From Candidatus Thiodictyon syntrophicum (GTDB lineage Bacteria; Pseudomonadota; Gammaproteobacteria; Chromatiales; Chromatiaceae), in assembly GCF_002813775.1 (NCBI RefSeq), contig NZ_CP020370.1:3063501-3127500 (forward strand): 64,000 bases of DNA, read 5' to 3'. This document shows positions 14,415 through 23,011 of the stretch, piece after piece. A program made the translations under genes and the position numbers. Each line of letters starts with the position of its first letter. Position 1 is the first letter of the stretch. Below the pieces are notes generated by a model that was not told where the DNA came from, did no database searches, and saw only the letters and a list, made by a program, of their open reading frames with translations.

Positions 14415-16519
14415 CCAGTCAATCCCGGATCGGCGTGCCCGGTCACCACTTCCGCCGTACCATCTTTTTCTCGCTGGTGCTGCTGACGACGCTGGGCGCG
14501 CTGAGCCTGTTGAGCGTCGCCTTCCAGGACAACGGCACCCAGGCCTTCGAGTTGGTCATGCTCGGTCTCTATGCGATCCTCACCCTGTGGATCAGCGCCT
14601 CCTTCTGGACCGCGACCATCGGCTTCGCCATGCTCCTGACCGGGCGTGACCATTACGCTATCGCTACTGCGGACACCCGCGGCTCCATGCCGGACGCACC
14701 GACCGGTCCGTTCAAGACCGCGTTGGTGATGCCGGTCTACAACGAGGACCCGGTGCGGGTCTTCGCCGGGCTGCGGGCGGTCTGGCAGTCACTGGTGGAG
14801 ACCGGCGCGCATGAGGGGTTCGAGGTCTTCGTGGTAAGCGACACCCGCGACCCCGACATCTGGGTGCAGGAGGAACTGCTGTGGCGCCGCTGGGCCGCGG
14901 AACTCGGCGCGCCGGCGCGTCTCTTCTACCGCAACCGGGTCGAGAACACGAGCCGCAAGAGCGGCAATATCGCCGACTTCTGCCGCAACTGGGGCGGGCG
15001 CTACCGCTATATGATCATCCTCGACGCCGACAGCATCATGTCCGGCGAGACCTTGGTCGAGATGGTGGCGCGCATGGAGCGTAACCCCTGTGTCGCCCTG
15101 ATCCAGGTGCCGCCGGTGCCGGTCAACCGCGCCTCCTTCTTTGCCCGCATGATCCAGTTCGCCGGCAGCCTGTACGGGCGCATGTTCACCGCGGGGCTGT
15201 CCTATTGGCAACTCGGCACCAGCAACTTCTGGGGTCACAATGCCATCATCCGGGTCGCGCCCTTCGCCGAACACTGTGGGCTGCCCAAGCTGCCGGGCCG
15301 CGAGCCCTTCGGCGGGGAGATCCTGAGCCACGATTTCGTGGAGGCGGCCCTGCTGCGCCGCGCCGGCTGGCGGGTCTGGCTGGCCTACGACCTGGGTGGG
15401 AGCTATGAGGAGATCCCGCCCACCCTGATCGATTACGCCAAGCGCGATCGGCGCTGGTGTCAGGGCAATCTCCAGCACAGCCGCCTGATCTTCGCGCGGG
15501 GCTTCAAGCCGCTGAGCCGGATCCACTTCGTCATGGGCGTAATGTCCTACATGGCCTCGCCCCTGTGGCTGATCTTTCTCGTGGTGACCGGCGTCGCCGC
15601 CTGGTTCCAGAGCCGGGTGGAACCCGTCTATTTCTTCGGCGACAACTTTTTGCCGGTCTGGCCCGAGACCTTCACGGTGGAGATGACCACGGTCCTGTGG
15701 GTGACGCTAGCCATGCTCTTCCTGCCCAAGATCCTCGCCCTGGTCCTGCTGGCCGCCAAGCGCGGCCTGCGGTCGCAGTTCGGCGGTCTGCTACGGGCCT
15801 CGCTCAGCGTGCTGCTGGAGAGCCTGTTTTCGGTGCTGCTGGCCCCGGTCTTGATGCTGTTCCAGAGCAAGTTCGTGGCGGCCATCCTGCTGCGCCAGAA
15901 CGTCGGCTGGCCGGCCCAGCAGCGCGGCGACCACCAGACCGGGTTCGCGGAGGCCTTCGCCACCCATCTGTCCCATACCCTGATCGCCGCGGTGGTCGGC
16001 TTCCTCACCTACCGCTATGTCCCGTCCTTTTTCTGGTGGTTCACCCCCGTCCTCGCGGGCCTGGCCCTCTCGATCCCGGTGTCGATGCTCACCAGCCGTG
16101 TCTGGCTCGGTCAGTTCGCCCGGCGTCTCGGCATCTTCCTGACCCCGGAAGAAACGGCCCAGCCGCGGGTGCTGCAACTGCTCGACGAGAATCTGGCGGC
16201 GGCCGAAGCGCCCACCTGCGAGTCGGCCACCGGCGGCGACCTGTGGTATCGGGCCGTGGTCGACCCCTGCGCCTATGCGCTGCACGCCTCCCTGCTGCCG
16301 GACGAGACACCCAACCGCCGCCGCCGGCACTATCTGGAGGGCCTGATCTTCCAACTCCAGGACGACGGCGCCCACACCCTGAAGGCGAACGAAAAGCGCG
16401 CCCTGGTCTCCCACCGGGACGGGCTCTATGAACTGCACACCCTGCTGTGGGCGGGGCCGCGTTCCCCGAGTGCCGGGCGGACGGTGCCGGTGCCGGGCAC
16501 TGGGGGCGCTGAGCACTAG
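14411..16519 (+). CDS. opgH: Membrane glucosyltransferase OpgH (MdoH)
   Basis: 702 residues. Two membrane helices near the N terminus (about 15-75) precede a GT2 catalytic domain with VMPVYNED (about 102), LDADS as the DxD site (about 207) and RDRRWCQGN as the R/QxxRW acceptor motif (about 345). At least four more helices follow between 370 and 560. OpgH polymerises beta-1,2-linked glucose from UDP-glucose and passes it across the inner membrane to OpgG. Shorter than the enterobacterial protein because the N-terminal extension is missing. The C-terminal tail is cytoplasmic. Confidence 0.95.
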   Translation: MTSQSRIGVPGHHFRRTIFFSLVLLTTLGALSLLSVAFQDNGTQAFELVMLGLYAILTLWISASFWTATIGFAMLLTGRDHYAIATADTRGSMPDAPTGPFKTALVMPVYNEDPVRVFAGLRAVWQSLVETGAHEGFEVFVVSDTRDPDIWVQEELLWRRWAAELGAPARLFYRNRVENTSRKSGNIADFCRNWGGRYRYMIILDADSIMSGETLVEMVARMERNPCVALIQVPPVPVNRASFFARMIQFAGSLYGRMFTAGLSYWQLGTSNFWGHNAIIRVAPFAEHCGLPKLPGREPFGGEILSHDFVEAALLRRAGWRVWLAYDLGGSYEEIPPTLIDYAKRDRRWCQGNLQHSRLIFARGFKPLSRIHFVMGVMSYMASPLWLIFLVVTGVAAWFQSRVEPVYFFGDNFLPVWPETFTVEMTTVLWVTLAMLFLPKILALVLLAAKRGLRSQFGGLLRASLSVLLESLFSVLLAPVLMLFQSKFVAAILLRQNVGWPAQQRGDHQTGFAEAFATHLSHTLIAAVVGFLTYRYVPSFFWWFTPVLAGLALSIPVSMLTSRVWLGQFARRLGIFLTPEETAQPRVLQLLDENLAAAEAPTCESATGGDLWYRAVVDPCAYALHASLLPDETPNRRRRHYLEGLIFQLQDDGAHTLKANEKRALVSHRDGLYELHTLLWAGPRSPSAGRTVPVPGTGGAEH

Positions 16520-16577
16520 TACCCCAAAGGCCACATGGCGGCCAATCACCGCGGCATGCGCGCCTCGAAATCGAAGG

Positions 16578-18857
16578 TCAGAAGGTCAAGGTGAGTTGTG
16601 CCACGATGGACCTCGGGGCCCCCGGGTAATAGATGGTGTTGGCGTCGCTCAGGAGCTGGTAATAGCTCGCGTTGATGAAGCCGATGTATTCGGCATCGAA
16701 CAGGTTGTTGAAGCTCAGGCTCGCGGTGAGCCTGCCGCGGGGGAGGCGGTGCTGATAGCTCAGGGCCAGGTCCATCGTGGTGTAGCCGCCGACCTGCTGC
16801 GTATGGGCCGTATCGCCGTAGCGCGAACTCAGGTAGCGCACCACCGGGGAGACCGAGAAGCCGTTGCGGGTCCAGGTGGCCCCCAGATTGCCCGACCACC
16901 GGGGCACGTCCGGCACCTGGGTCCCGGCCACTGCGAGCACGCCGCCGCGCAGTAAGGGCAGGTCATCGACGAATTCATTGTGGTCCCAGGACAGCGAGCC
17001 GAAAATGTCCAGACCGGCCATGGGCGACCAGTTGCCCGCGAGCTGGGCGCCCCAGGCGCGGGTCTGCCCGACGTTCTGTGAATAGGCAACCAGCGGTCCG
17101 GTCCCGTCCGCGTCATAGGCGACGCTCTTGTTGAAATAGCGCGCGACATAGAGGGTCGGGGCGATCCAGCCACGTTCCAGGTTGATGCGCAGGCCCAGGT
17201 CCAGGGCATTGGAGGTTTCGGGTTTCATTGCCTGCCAGAGTTGGTTGGCGGTGATGCCCATGGCCTTGAACACGGGATAGCTCGTTTGATAGACCGGCCA
17301 GACATCGAAGCCGGGCGCGCCGTAGTTGCGCCCCAGACTGGCCTTGAGCGACACCCGGGGGTTGATCTCATAGCCAAGCGCCAGGAAGGGTAGTGCCTCC
17401 CTCAGGGTGAGCGGCGTGACGCTGCGCCCGGGGATCACCCCCTTCGACTGGGCCAGGGCCTGATCATAGGAGACATTCCCGATCCCCGTGGTGTCGTAGA
17501 AGTCGATCCCCGGCTGGGTGTCCTGGACATAGCGCAGCCCCCCTTGGACCTGGAGTGCACCAAAGCGGCGGTCCGCCATGGCATAGGCGCTGTTGTACTG
17601 GCGCCGGTCCGCGACCTTGGACAGGATAGACCAGGTGACCGGTCCCCCCAGGGTGCCGGCCGCGTTGGGGGTATACATCTTCCAGGCCGTCGGCGGGCCG
17701 GGCGGGTCCAGTGACTCCCACCAATAGCCGATCTTGAGATCCGTCTCGGCCAAGCGGGTGACGAATTCCAGCGTCATGCCGTACCAGTCGTGGTCGATCA
17801 GCCATTGGCGAACCTTGCCCGTCGCCTGGCCGTCCAGATAGTAGCCTTCTTCCCTGACATAAAAGGGCTTGAAGACGACTTGGGACACCTCGCCCAGGCG
17901 CCAGGACAACTCTGAGAGGATGGTCCAGTCCCTGAAATCCTGGCGGTTGTAGCCGTAATAGTTCACCGCCTCGGCCGGTTTGGCGCTGGAGGTGTCGCTA
18001 TAGTCGAAGAAGCGGTACTTGCCGAGGTCCCGCGCCTGGGCATAGGTCAGGGCCCGGTAGTTATCCTGCTGCATGTCGTTGTAGGCGGCATAGACCTTGA
18101 AGTTGCCGCGCTCCCCCAGCGGCCTGGACAGGGCCGCCTCCAGGTTGGTCCGCTCCCCCGGAGAATCTCCCGGACCGCGCCACTTGGACGCGCTGGTGCG
18201 GGAGCCGGAGACGAAGATCGCGGTTCCGTCCGGCAGGCGCCCGGAGTCGAGCCGCGCGAAGGTGCGATCGAGGCTGAAGGAACCCAGGGTCTGGGATAGT
18301 TGGAGCCCGGGGGTCGCTTGGGGCCAGAGCAGTTCGGTGTTCAGCGCCCCGGTGGTGGTATAGAAGCTGAGCCGGTCCGGGGCTATGGGCCCTTGGGCCA
18401 GGGACACCGAGGCATAGTTCTCGGCATCGAAGAGCCACTGATAACCGGGTCCGGGGCCGATCCCCGAGAGTGCGAGTCCCTCGACGGTGCCGGTACCGCC
18501 GTGGGTGCTCAGCTCCCCGCGCACGCGCATCCCTTTGACGCCCCCCGGCAGGTTGGTCAGGCCATAGGCGTCGGGGGTCTGGGCATTGACCGAGGGCATG
18601 CCACTGACGGCGCGATAGGGGTTGGTGGCGCCGTCGCCGCCCCAGAGCCGGATGCCCTCGGGGTCCACCTCATAGGTGGTGGTGGTCGGGCTGGGCAGGG
18701 TGACGGCGGCGCCCTGCGGGGCGGCGGCGCTGACCTCGACGGTGGCGAGCTTGGTCGCCTCCTCGCCCGGCGCGGGCGGGGCCAGGCCGAGGGCGGCGGG
18801 CAGGGCGGCGAGCGCCAGCGGCCAGGGGGAGCGGTGATTGGTCAGGTGAGTGGACAA
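16578..18857 (-). CDS. TonB-dependent outer-membrane receptor, candidate molybdate/tungstate or metal-chelate transporter
   Basis: 759 residues. TTG start at 18857 with AAGGAG seven bases before it. Signal peptide (about 1-32), plug domain (about 60-170, with GGVKGMRVRGE), then a 22-strand barrel ending in the outer-membrane signature of a final Phe (VAQLTLTF). It sits downstream of exbD/exbB/tonB and a class II-type ABC importer, and modE lies at the head of the cluster. A ModE-box-like palindrome overlaps its ribosome binding site (18859-18882). I therefore infer uptake of molybdate, tungstate or a Mo-binding chelate; iron or cobalamin remain alternatives because plug and barrel motifs do not reveal substrate. 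Confidence 0.85.
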   Translation of the reverse strand: MSTHLTNHRSPWPLALAALPAALGLAPPAPGEEATKLATVEVSAAAPQGAAVTLPSPTTTTYEVDPEGIRLWGGDGATNPYRAVSGMPSVNAQTPDAYGLTNLPGGVKGMRVRGELSTHGGTGTVEGLALSGIGPGPGYQWLFDAENYASVSLAQGPIAPDRLSFYTTTGALNTELLWPQATPGLQLSQTLGSFSLDRTFARLDSGRLPDGTAIFVSGSRTSASKWRGPGDSPGERTNLEAALSRPLGERGNFKVYAAYNDMQQDNYRALTYAQARDLGKYRFFDYSDTSSAKPAEAVNYYGYNRQDFRDWTILSELSWRLGEVSQVVFKPFYVREEGYYLDGQATGKVRQWLIDHDWYGMTLEFVTRLAETDLKIGYWWESLDPPGPPTAWKMYTPNAAGTLGGPVTWSILSKVADRRQYNSAYAMADRRFGALQVQGGLRYVQDTQPGIDFYDTTGIGNVSYDQALAQSKGVIPGRSVTPLTLREALPFLALGYEINPRVSLKASLGRNYGAPGFDVWPVYQTSYPVFKAMGITANQLWQAMKPETSNALDLGLRINLERGWIAPTLYVARYFNKSVAYDADGTGPLVAYSQNVGQTRAWGAQLAGNWSPMAGLDIFGSLSWDHNEFVDDLPLLRGGVLAVAGTQVPDVPRWSGNLGATWTRNGFSVSPVVRYLSSRYGDTAHTQQVGGYTTMDLALSYQHRLPRGRLTASLSFNNLFDAEYIGFINASYYQLLSDANTIYYPGAPRSIVAQLTLTF

Positions 18858-18858
18858 G

Positions 18859-18882
18859 CGCTATCTCCTTGGGTATATAACG
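18859..18882 (-). promoter_or_regulatory. ModE-box-like operator overlapping the receptor's ribosome binding site
   Basis: On the minus strand the site reads CGTTATATA, six bases (CCCAAG), then GAGATAGCG. The E. coli modA operator, as I recall it, is CGTTATATT, six bases, TACATAACG. The left half agrees in 8 of 9 positions, the right in 6 of 9, and the 24-bp geometry is identical. The spacer carries part of the AAGGAG Shine-Dalgarno, so bound ModE would block the receptor message start. Prediction from pattern only. Confidence 0.5.
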
Positions 18883-19009
18883 AAAGGCAGTAATGGTCGA
18901 ACAGGCAATCGACCTGCGCGGACGCAAGCGACGCCATCCAATGGGCGAGCGGTGAGGCGGTGCCGCACCCCGTCCGGGTGAGCGGCGCTAGGCCGTCAGA
19001 TTTTTCTCT

Positions 19010-19030
19010 TATTCGCGTTCATTTGCGGAC
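19010..19030. repeat. Copy of the GCAAATGAACGC dispersed repeat
   Basis: TATTCGCGTTCATTTGCGGA, between the receptor gene and exbD, is the same word family as the inverted arms at 30497-30530 and 30594-30627 (reverse complement TCCGCAAATGAACGCGAATA). It is the only recognisable feature in the 180-base gap 18858-19038 apart from the ModE-like box. Confidence 0.5.
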
Positions 19031-19038
19031 AAAGTCTC

Positions 19039-19461
19039 CTAAGGCAGCGGCCGGGGCTCGGTGACGAACCCGATATGGGTCAGCCCGGAGCGCGCGGCGA
19101 GTGCGATGACGGCGGCGACCTGCCCATAGGGCACCCGGCGGTCGGCCTGGAGGTGCAACTCGGGGACGGTAACGCCGGTGGCCGCCGCGGTCATGCGCTC
19201 GGCCAGTTCGGCTTCGGTCAGCGGGGCGGCGTTCCAGAACAGGGCGCCGTCGGCCTGGATCGTGAGGCGGATGGCGTCCGTGACCGGGGGTCGCGGGGTG
19301 CTGTCGGCCTGGGGCAACTCCAGCCCCACGCGATGGGTGAGCAGCGGGGCCGTGATCATGAAGACGATCAGCAGCACCAGCATCACGTCGATGAGCGGGA
19401 TCATGTTGATCTCGGCCAGGGGGCGCGGCGCCTGACCGAAGGGGCTGTCGCCGAAACTCAT
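19039..19461 (-). CDS. exbD: ExbD/TolR-family biopolymer transport protein
   Basis: 140 residues. One N-terminal membrane helix follows the conserved INMIPLIDVMLVLLIVFM segment (about 17-36), which contains the essential membrane Asp. The periplasmic part has the ExbD pattern ending HLQADRRVPYGQVAAVIALA. With ExbB it forms the proton-driven motor that energises TonB. The start overlaps the exbB stop by 4 bases. Family assignment is secure; ExbD rather than TolR follows from the tonB and receptor neighbours. Confidence 0.92.
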   Translation of the reverse strand: MSFGDSPFGQAPRPLAEINMIPLIDVMLVLLIVFMITAPLLTHRVGLELPQADSTPRPPVTDAIRLTIQADGALFWNAAPLTEAELAERMTAAATGVTVPELHLQADRRVPYGQVAAVIALAARSGLTHIGFVTEPRPLP

Positions 19462-20183
19462 GGGCGTGCCTCCCCGCTGTCGGCGAGGGTCGCGGGTGCC
19501 TCGCCGTCACGGCGGTCGGTCACGAGGACGCTCAAGAGGTCTTGGGCGAAGCCCTCCAGTCGGTCGATCAAGACCCGGTTGGCGCGGTTGAAGGCGTTGT
19601 AGGCGAGTACCGCCGGGATCGCGACCGCGAGCCCGAGCCCGGTCATGATCAGGGCCTCGCCGACCGGGCCGGCCACCTGCTCCAGGCTGCCGTGCCCCGG
19701 TTGGCCGAGACCGAGCAGGGCCTGGTAGATGCCCCCCACGGTGCCGAACAGGCCGATGAAGGGGGCGGTCGCGGCCACCGAGGCGAGCAGCGTCAGACCA
19801 GACTCCAGCCGGGTGCCCTCGTGGGCGATGCCCAGGGCCAGGGCGCGGACGATGGGTGCCTCGGGGACGCTCTGCCCAGGCGCGGGCAGCGCCCGCGCCC
19901 GGGCGCGCAGTCCGGTCAGGGCCAGGCGGGCGAAGGGTTCGGTCGGGGCCGCGGCCGCCAGTGCCGCGGCCGTGGGGGCGCCTTCCGGCAGGTCCCGGAG
20001 TCGGGCCAGGAAGGCCTGGGAGCGGCGATAACGCCGTAAGCCTTGCCAGGTCTTGGCGAGGATCTGGTACCAGGAGGCGACCGACAGGATCAGCAGCAGG
20101 CCAAGCACCGCCAGGGCCAGGGGATTGGCCTGGGTAAGGAAATGGGCCAGGCCCAAGGTGGGTAGAGGGTCGTTCACGGTCAT
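19458..20183 (-). CDS. exbB: ExbB/TolQ/MotA-family proton channel protein
   Basis: 241 residues with three membrane helices (about 15-40, 135-160, 180-205). The conserved channel segment is ASVAATAPFIGLFGTVGGIYQALLGLG, followed by GPVGEALIMTGLGLAVAIPAVLAYN. It partners ExbD and TonB in the inner membrane. It overlaps exbD (19458-19461) and tonB (20180-20183) by 4 bases each, so the motor proteins are made together. Confidence 0.93.
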   Translation of the reverse strand: MTVNDPLPTLGLAHFLTQANPLALAVLGLLLILSVASWYQILAKTWQGLRRYRRSQAFLARLRDLPEGAPTAAALAAAAPTEPFARLALTGLRARARALPAPGQSVPEAPIVRALALGIAHEGTRLESGLTLLASVAATAPFIGLFGTVGGIYQALLGLGQPGHGSLEQVAGPVGEALIMTGLGLAVAIPAVLAYNAFNRANRVLIDRLEGFAQDLLSVLVTDRRDGEAPATLADSGEARP

Positions 20184-21067
20184 CTCCGCAATGAAAAGGA
20201 CAGGGGCACCAGCACGGTGCCGGCGACCGCCACCCCGCCGCGCCGGGCCGGGACGAAGCGCCAGCGTTGCACGGCCGCCAGGGCCACGCGGTCCAGCGTG
20301 CGCGAGCCGCTGCCGGACTGGACCTGGACCCGCTCGGGCAGGCCCGCGGGGCTCACCTGCACGCGCAGCAGCACGCGGCCCTCCTCGCCGCGGCGCCGTG
20401 CCTCCTCCGGGTAGGCGGGCGCCGGGTTGTGCAGATAGGCGGCGTTGAAACCGGGTGGGCTCGCCGGGCCGGCCGCTGGTTTAGCGGCGGGGGGGCGGGC
20501 GGGCGGGGCGGCCCTGGGGCCCGCCCCGGTGGTCGCGGTCGGCGCGCGGGGGCCAGGGTCCGCGGTGCGTGGCCCGGGTGGCGGTGGTTCGTGCGGCGGC
20601 CGCTGGACCGGCGGCTGGGGTCTGGGCGCCGGGGGCTTGACGGCCTTGGGTGGGGCCGGTCTGACCGGCCGCTGGGTCTTGGGCCTGCTCACGAGGAGCG
20701 GTGCCGGCCGCGGCGCGGCCCGCGGCGCCTCCACCGGCACCGGGTCCGGTGCGGCCGGCGGTGGCGCCACCGGTGCCGGCTCCGGCGGGGCGACCGCCGG
20801 GGTTGGGGCGGGCAGCGCGGCCGGTGCCGGTGCGGCGGCCGCCGTTTCGGCCGGGAGCCATTGGACCTCGACCAAGGCGACCGGGAGCGGCGCGGGCGGC
20901 GTCTCCAGTTGCCCCACCAAGGCCAGCCCCGCCGCGCCATGGGCGACGATGACCAAGGCGAGCAGCACCGGGCTTGACCCCGGCCGCGTGTCGGCCCGCG
21001 ACCGGGTCGACCACCCGGCGTGGGGGGGCGCGGACCCGTCAGGCACCTGGTCCGCGGGTTCAGCCAT
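20180..21067 (-). CDS. tonB: Energy transducer TonB
   Basis: 295 residues from ATG 21067; a GTG at 21076 would add three. A basic N-terminal stretch and one membrane helix (about 30-55) anchor it. A long Pro/Ala-rich periplasmic spacer (about 70-200, with PVPVEAP- and PPPPGP-type runs) follows. The C-terminal TonB domain starts around NPAPAYPEEARRRGEEGRV and has the YP box and a final RWRFVPAR segment. It physically couples the ExbBD motor to the receptor. Overlaps the ABC ATPase gene by 8 bases. The spacer is unusually proline-rich, with strong GC strand bias. Confidence 0.92.
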   Translation of the reverse strand: MAEPADQVPDGSAPPHAGWSTRSRADTRPGSSPVLLALVIVAHGAAGLALVGQLETPPAPLPVALVEVQWLPAETAAAAPAPAALPAPTPAVAPPEPAPVAPPPAAPDPVPVEAPRAAPRPAPLLVSRPKTQRPVRPAPPKAVKPPAPRPQPPVQRPPHEPPPPGPRTADPGPRAPTATTGAGPRAAPPARPPAAKPAAGPASPPGFNAAYLHNPAPAYPEEARRRGEEGRVLLRVQVSPAGLPERVQVQSGSGSRTLDRVALAAVQRWRFVPARRGGVAVAGTVLVPLSFSLRR

Positions 21068-21872
21068 GCGCAGCACGCCAGGTCGTTACCAGCTCCGGGA
21101 CCAGGGCCAGGGGGCCGCCGGGGATGCGGTGCGCGCTGACCGCGAGTCCGGTGAGCAGGAGCAGATTGGCGGGGGTCACCACCGCCTCGGGTGGGCCGTC
21201 CGCCGCCAGCCGCCCGGCGTGCAGCAGCAGCACCCGATTCGCGGCGTTGAGCGCGTGATCGGGGTAGTGGGTGGACATGATCACCGCCCGGCCCGCGGCG
21301 GCGAGTTCCCGGATCAGTGCCAGCAGGCGCCACTGGTGGCCGTAATCGAGCCCGGTGACCGGCTCGTCCATGACGATGACCTGGGCCTCCTGCACCAGGG
21401 CGCGGGCGATCAGGCACAACTGGCGCTCGCCGCCGGACAGCTCGTGATAGGGGCGCTCGGCCAGGTGGGTGATGTGCAGCCGCTCCAGGGCGCGCGCCAC
21501 CGCGTCCCGGTCGTCCGCCCCCAGGGTGCGCAGGAGTCCGCGCTGCGGGATGCGGCCCAGCGCCACCAGGTCGCGGACCAGATAGGGAAAGGGCACCTGA
21601 TGGATCTGGGGGACATAGGCAACCCGGCGCGCCCGCTCCCGGCGGCGCCAGGCCGCCCAGGGGCGACCCTCCAGGCACAGGGTGCCGCGGCCGGGGCGCA
21701 GCAGCCCCAGCAGCAGGCGCAACAAGGTGCTCTTGCCGCTGCCGTTGGCCCCGAGCAGCGCGACGACCTCCCCTGGGCGGAGGGCGAGGCTGACCCCGGC
21801 CAGTACCGCCGCGCCCGCCCCGGGATAGCCGAAGTGCAGGTCCCGCGCCTCCAGCACCGCCGCGCCCTTCAT
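21060..21872 (-). CDS. ABC transporter ATPase (FecE/BtuD-like, candidate molybdate/tungstate importer)
   Basis: 270 residues. The start at 21872 overlaps the permease stop (ATGA). Walker A GANGSGKST (about 42-50), signature LSGGERQL (about 145), Walker B VIVMDEP (about 166-172) and the switch His in MSTHYPDH (about 200) are all present. It is closest in pattern to ATPases of iron-siderophore, cobalamin and MolBC-type importers. It powers the permease at 21869-23011. Its neighbours tonB and modE argue for molybdate or tungstate, but the ATPase itself carries no substrate information. Confidence 0.9.
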   Translation of the reverse strand: MKGAAVLEARDLHFGYPGAGAAVLAGVSLALRPGEVVALLGANGSGKSTLLRLLLGLLRPGRGTLCLEGRPWAAWRRRERARRVAYVPQIHQVPFPYLVRDLVALGRIPQRGLLRTLGADDRDAVARALERLHITHLAERPYHELSGGERQLCLIARALVQEAQVIVMDEPVTGLDYGHQWRLLALIRELAAAGRAVIMSTHYPDHALNAANRVLLLHAGRLAADGPPEAVVTPANLLLLTGLAVSAHRIPGGPLALVPELVTTWRAAHG

Positions 21873-23011
21873 GGCGCCCAGCCCCGCCGCACGTTGCGCA
21901 GCACCAGCAGGAAGACCGGCAGGCCGATCAGCTCGGTCACCACCCCGATGGGCAGTTCGGTGTCCGCCAGGCCGCGCGCCAGGGCGTCGGCCGCCAGCAG
22001 GAAGACCGCCCCCAGCAGGGCGCTGGTCGGCACCAGATAACGGTTGAGCGGCCCCACCAGGAGGCGCGCCAGGTGCGGTACCAGGAGCCCCACCCAGCCG
22101 ATCATGCCGGCGATGGCGACGGTGAGCGCGGAGGCGACGGTCGCACAGCCGATGACGGTTGCGCGCACCGCGCGCACCGGCACGCCCAGGGAGTGGGCCG
22201 CATCGTCGCCCATCGCCAGGGCGTCCAGGGCGCGCCCCAGCAGGGTCAGGCCGAGGATGCCCGCCAGCATGGGCGGGGCCAGCCGGGCCAGGGTCGCCGC
22301 ATCGACCTGGCCCAGGCTGCCCATCAGCCAGTAGACGATGGCCGGCAACTGCTCGTAGGGATCGGCCAGGTATTTGATCAGTGACAGCAGGGCCGCGAAC
22401 AGGGCGCCCGAGAAGATCCCGCCGAGCACCAGCATGACCAGCGACGCGGGGCCGAAGAGGCGCCCGATCCCCACCGCGACCAGCACCGCCGCGAGCCCCC
22501 CGCCGATCGCCAGCACCTGCACCAGCCACCACCCCTGGGCCGCCAGCAGCCCCAGGGCGGCGCCGCAACTGGCCCCGGCCAGCACGCCCAGGACCCCCGG
22601 GGAGACCAGCGGATTGACGAACACCGCCTGGTAGGCGGTCCCGGACGCGGCCAGGGCGGCCCCGATCAAGGCCGCGCCCAGCACCCGCGGCAGCCGGATC
22701 TCCCACACCAGGCTGTGCAGGAGGGCGGTGCGCCCGGGGTCCGCGCCCGGGTCGGCGAACCCCAACAGGGCCCCGGCGATCTCGCTTGCGGCCAGCGGAA
22801 AGCGCCCGTAGGTCAGGGCCAGGAACAGCGCGGCCGGCAGCAGCAGGGCCAGCGCCAGCAGCCAGGCGAGCGGGTGCCGCCCCGCGGTGGGACGGTGCAG
22901 ACCCGCGCGGCCCGGCTGGGCGAGGACCGCCACCCCCCCGTGCTGGGCTGCGGGACCCCTGGTCGCCGGCCGGTGTCCTGGCCGCGCTGGCGGCGTCGCG
23001 CGCCGGGTCAC
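21869..23011 (-). CDS. ABC transporter permease, FecCD/BtuC family
   Basis: 380 residues from GTG 23011, which overlaps the binding-protein stop (GTGA). About ten membrane helices. Family landmarks are visible: LRLPRVLGA-type entry (EIRLPRVLGAALIGAALAASG), NPLVSPGVLGVLAGASCGA, and the cytoplasmic coupling region GMIGWVGLLVPHLARLLVG. The Haemophilus MolB permease, a molybdate/tungstate importer, belongs to this family, so the fold agrees with a Mo role. The first 50 residues (Arg/Pro-rich) are atypical and the true start could be later. Confidence 0.9.
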   Translation of the reverse strand: MTRRATPPARPGHRPATRGPAAQHGGVAVLAQPGRAGLHRPTAGRHPLAWLLALALLLPAALFLALTYGRFPLAASEIAGALLGFADPGADPGRTALLHSLVWEIRLPRVLGAALIGAALAASGTAYQAVFVNPLVSPGVLGVLAGASCGAALGLLAAQGWWLVQVLAIGGGLAAVLVAVGIGRLFGPASLVMLVLGGIFSGALFAALLSLIKYLADPYEQLPAIVYWLMGSLGQVDAATLARLAPPMLAGILGLTLLGRALDALAMGDDAAHSLGVPVRAVRATVIGCATVASALTVAIAGMIGWVGLLVPHLARLLVGPLNRYLVPTSALLGAVFLLAADALARGLADTELPIGVVTELIGLPVFLLVLRNVRRGWAP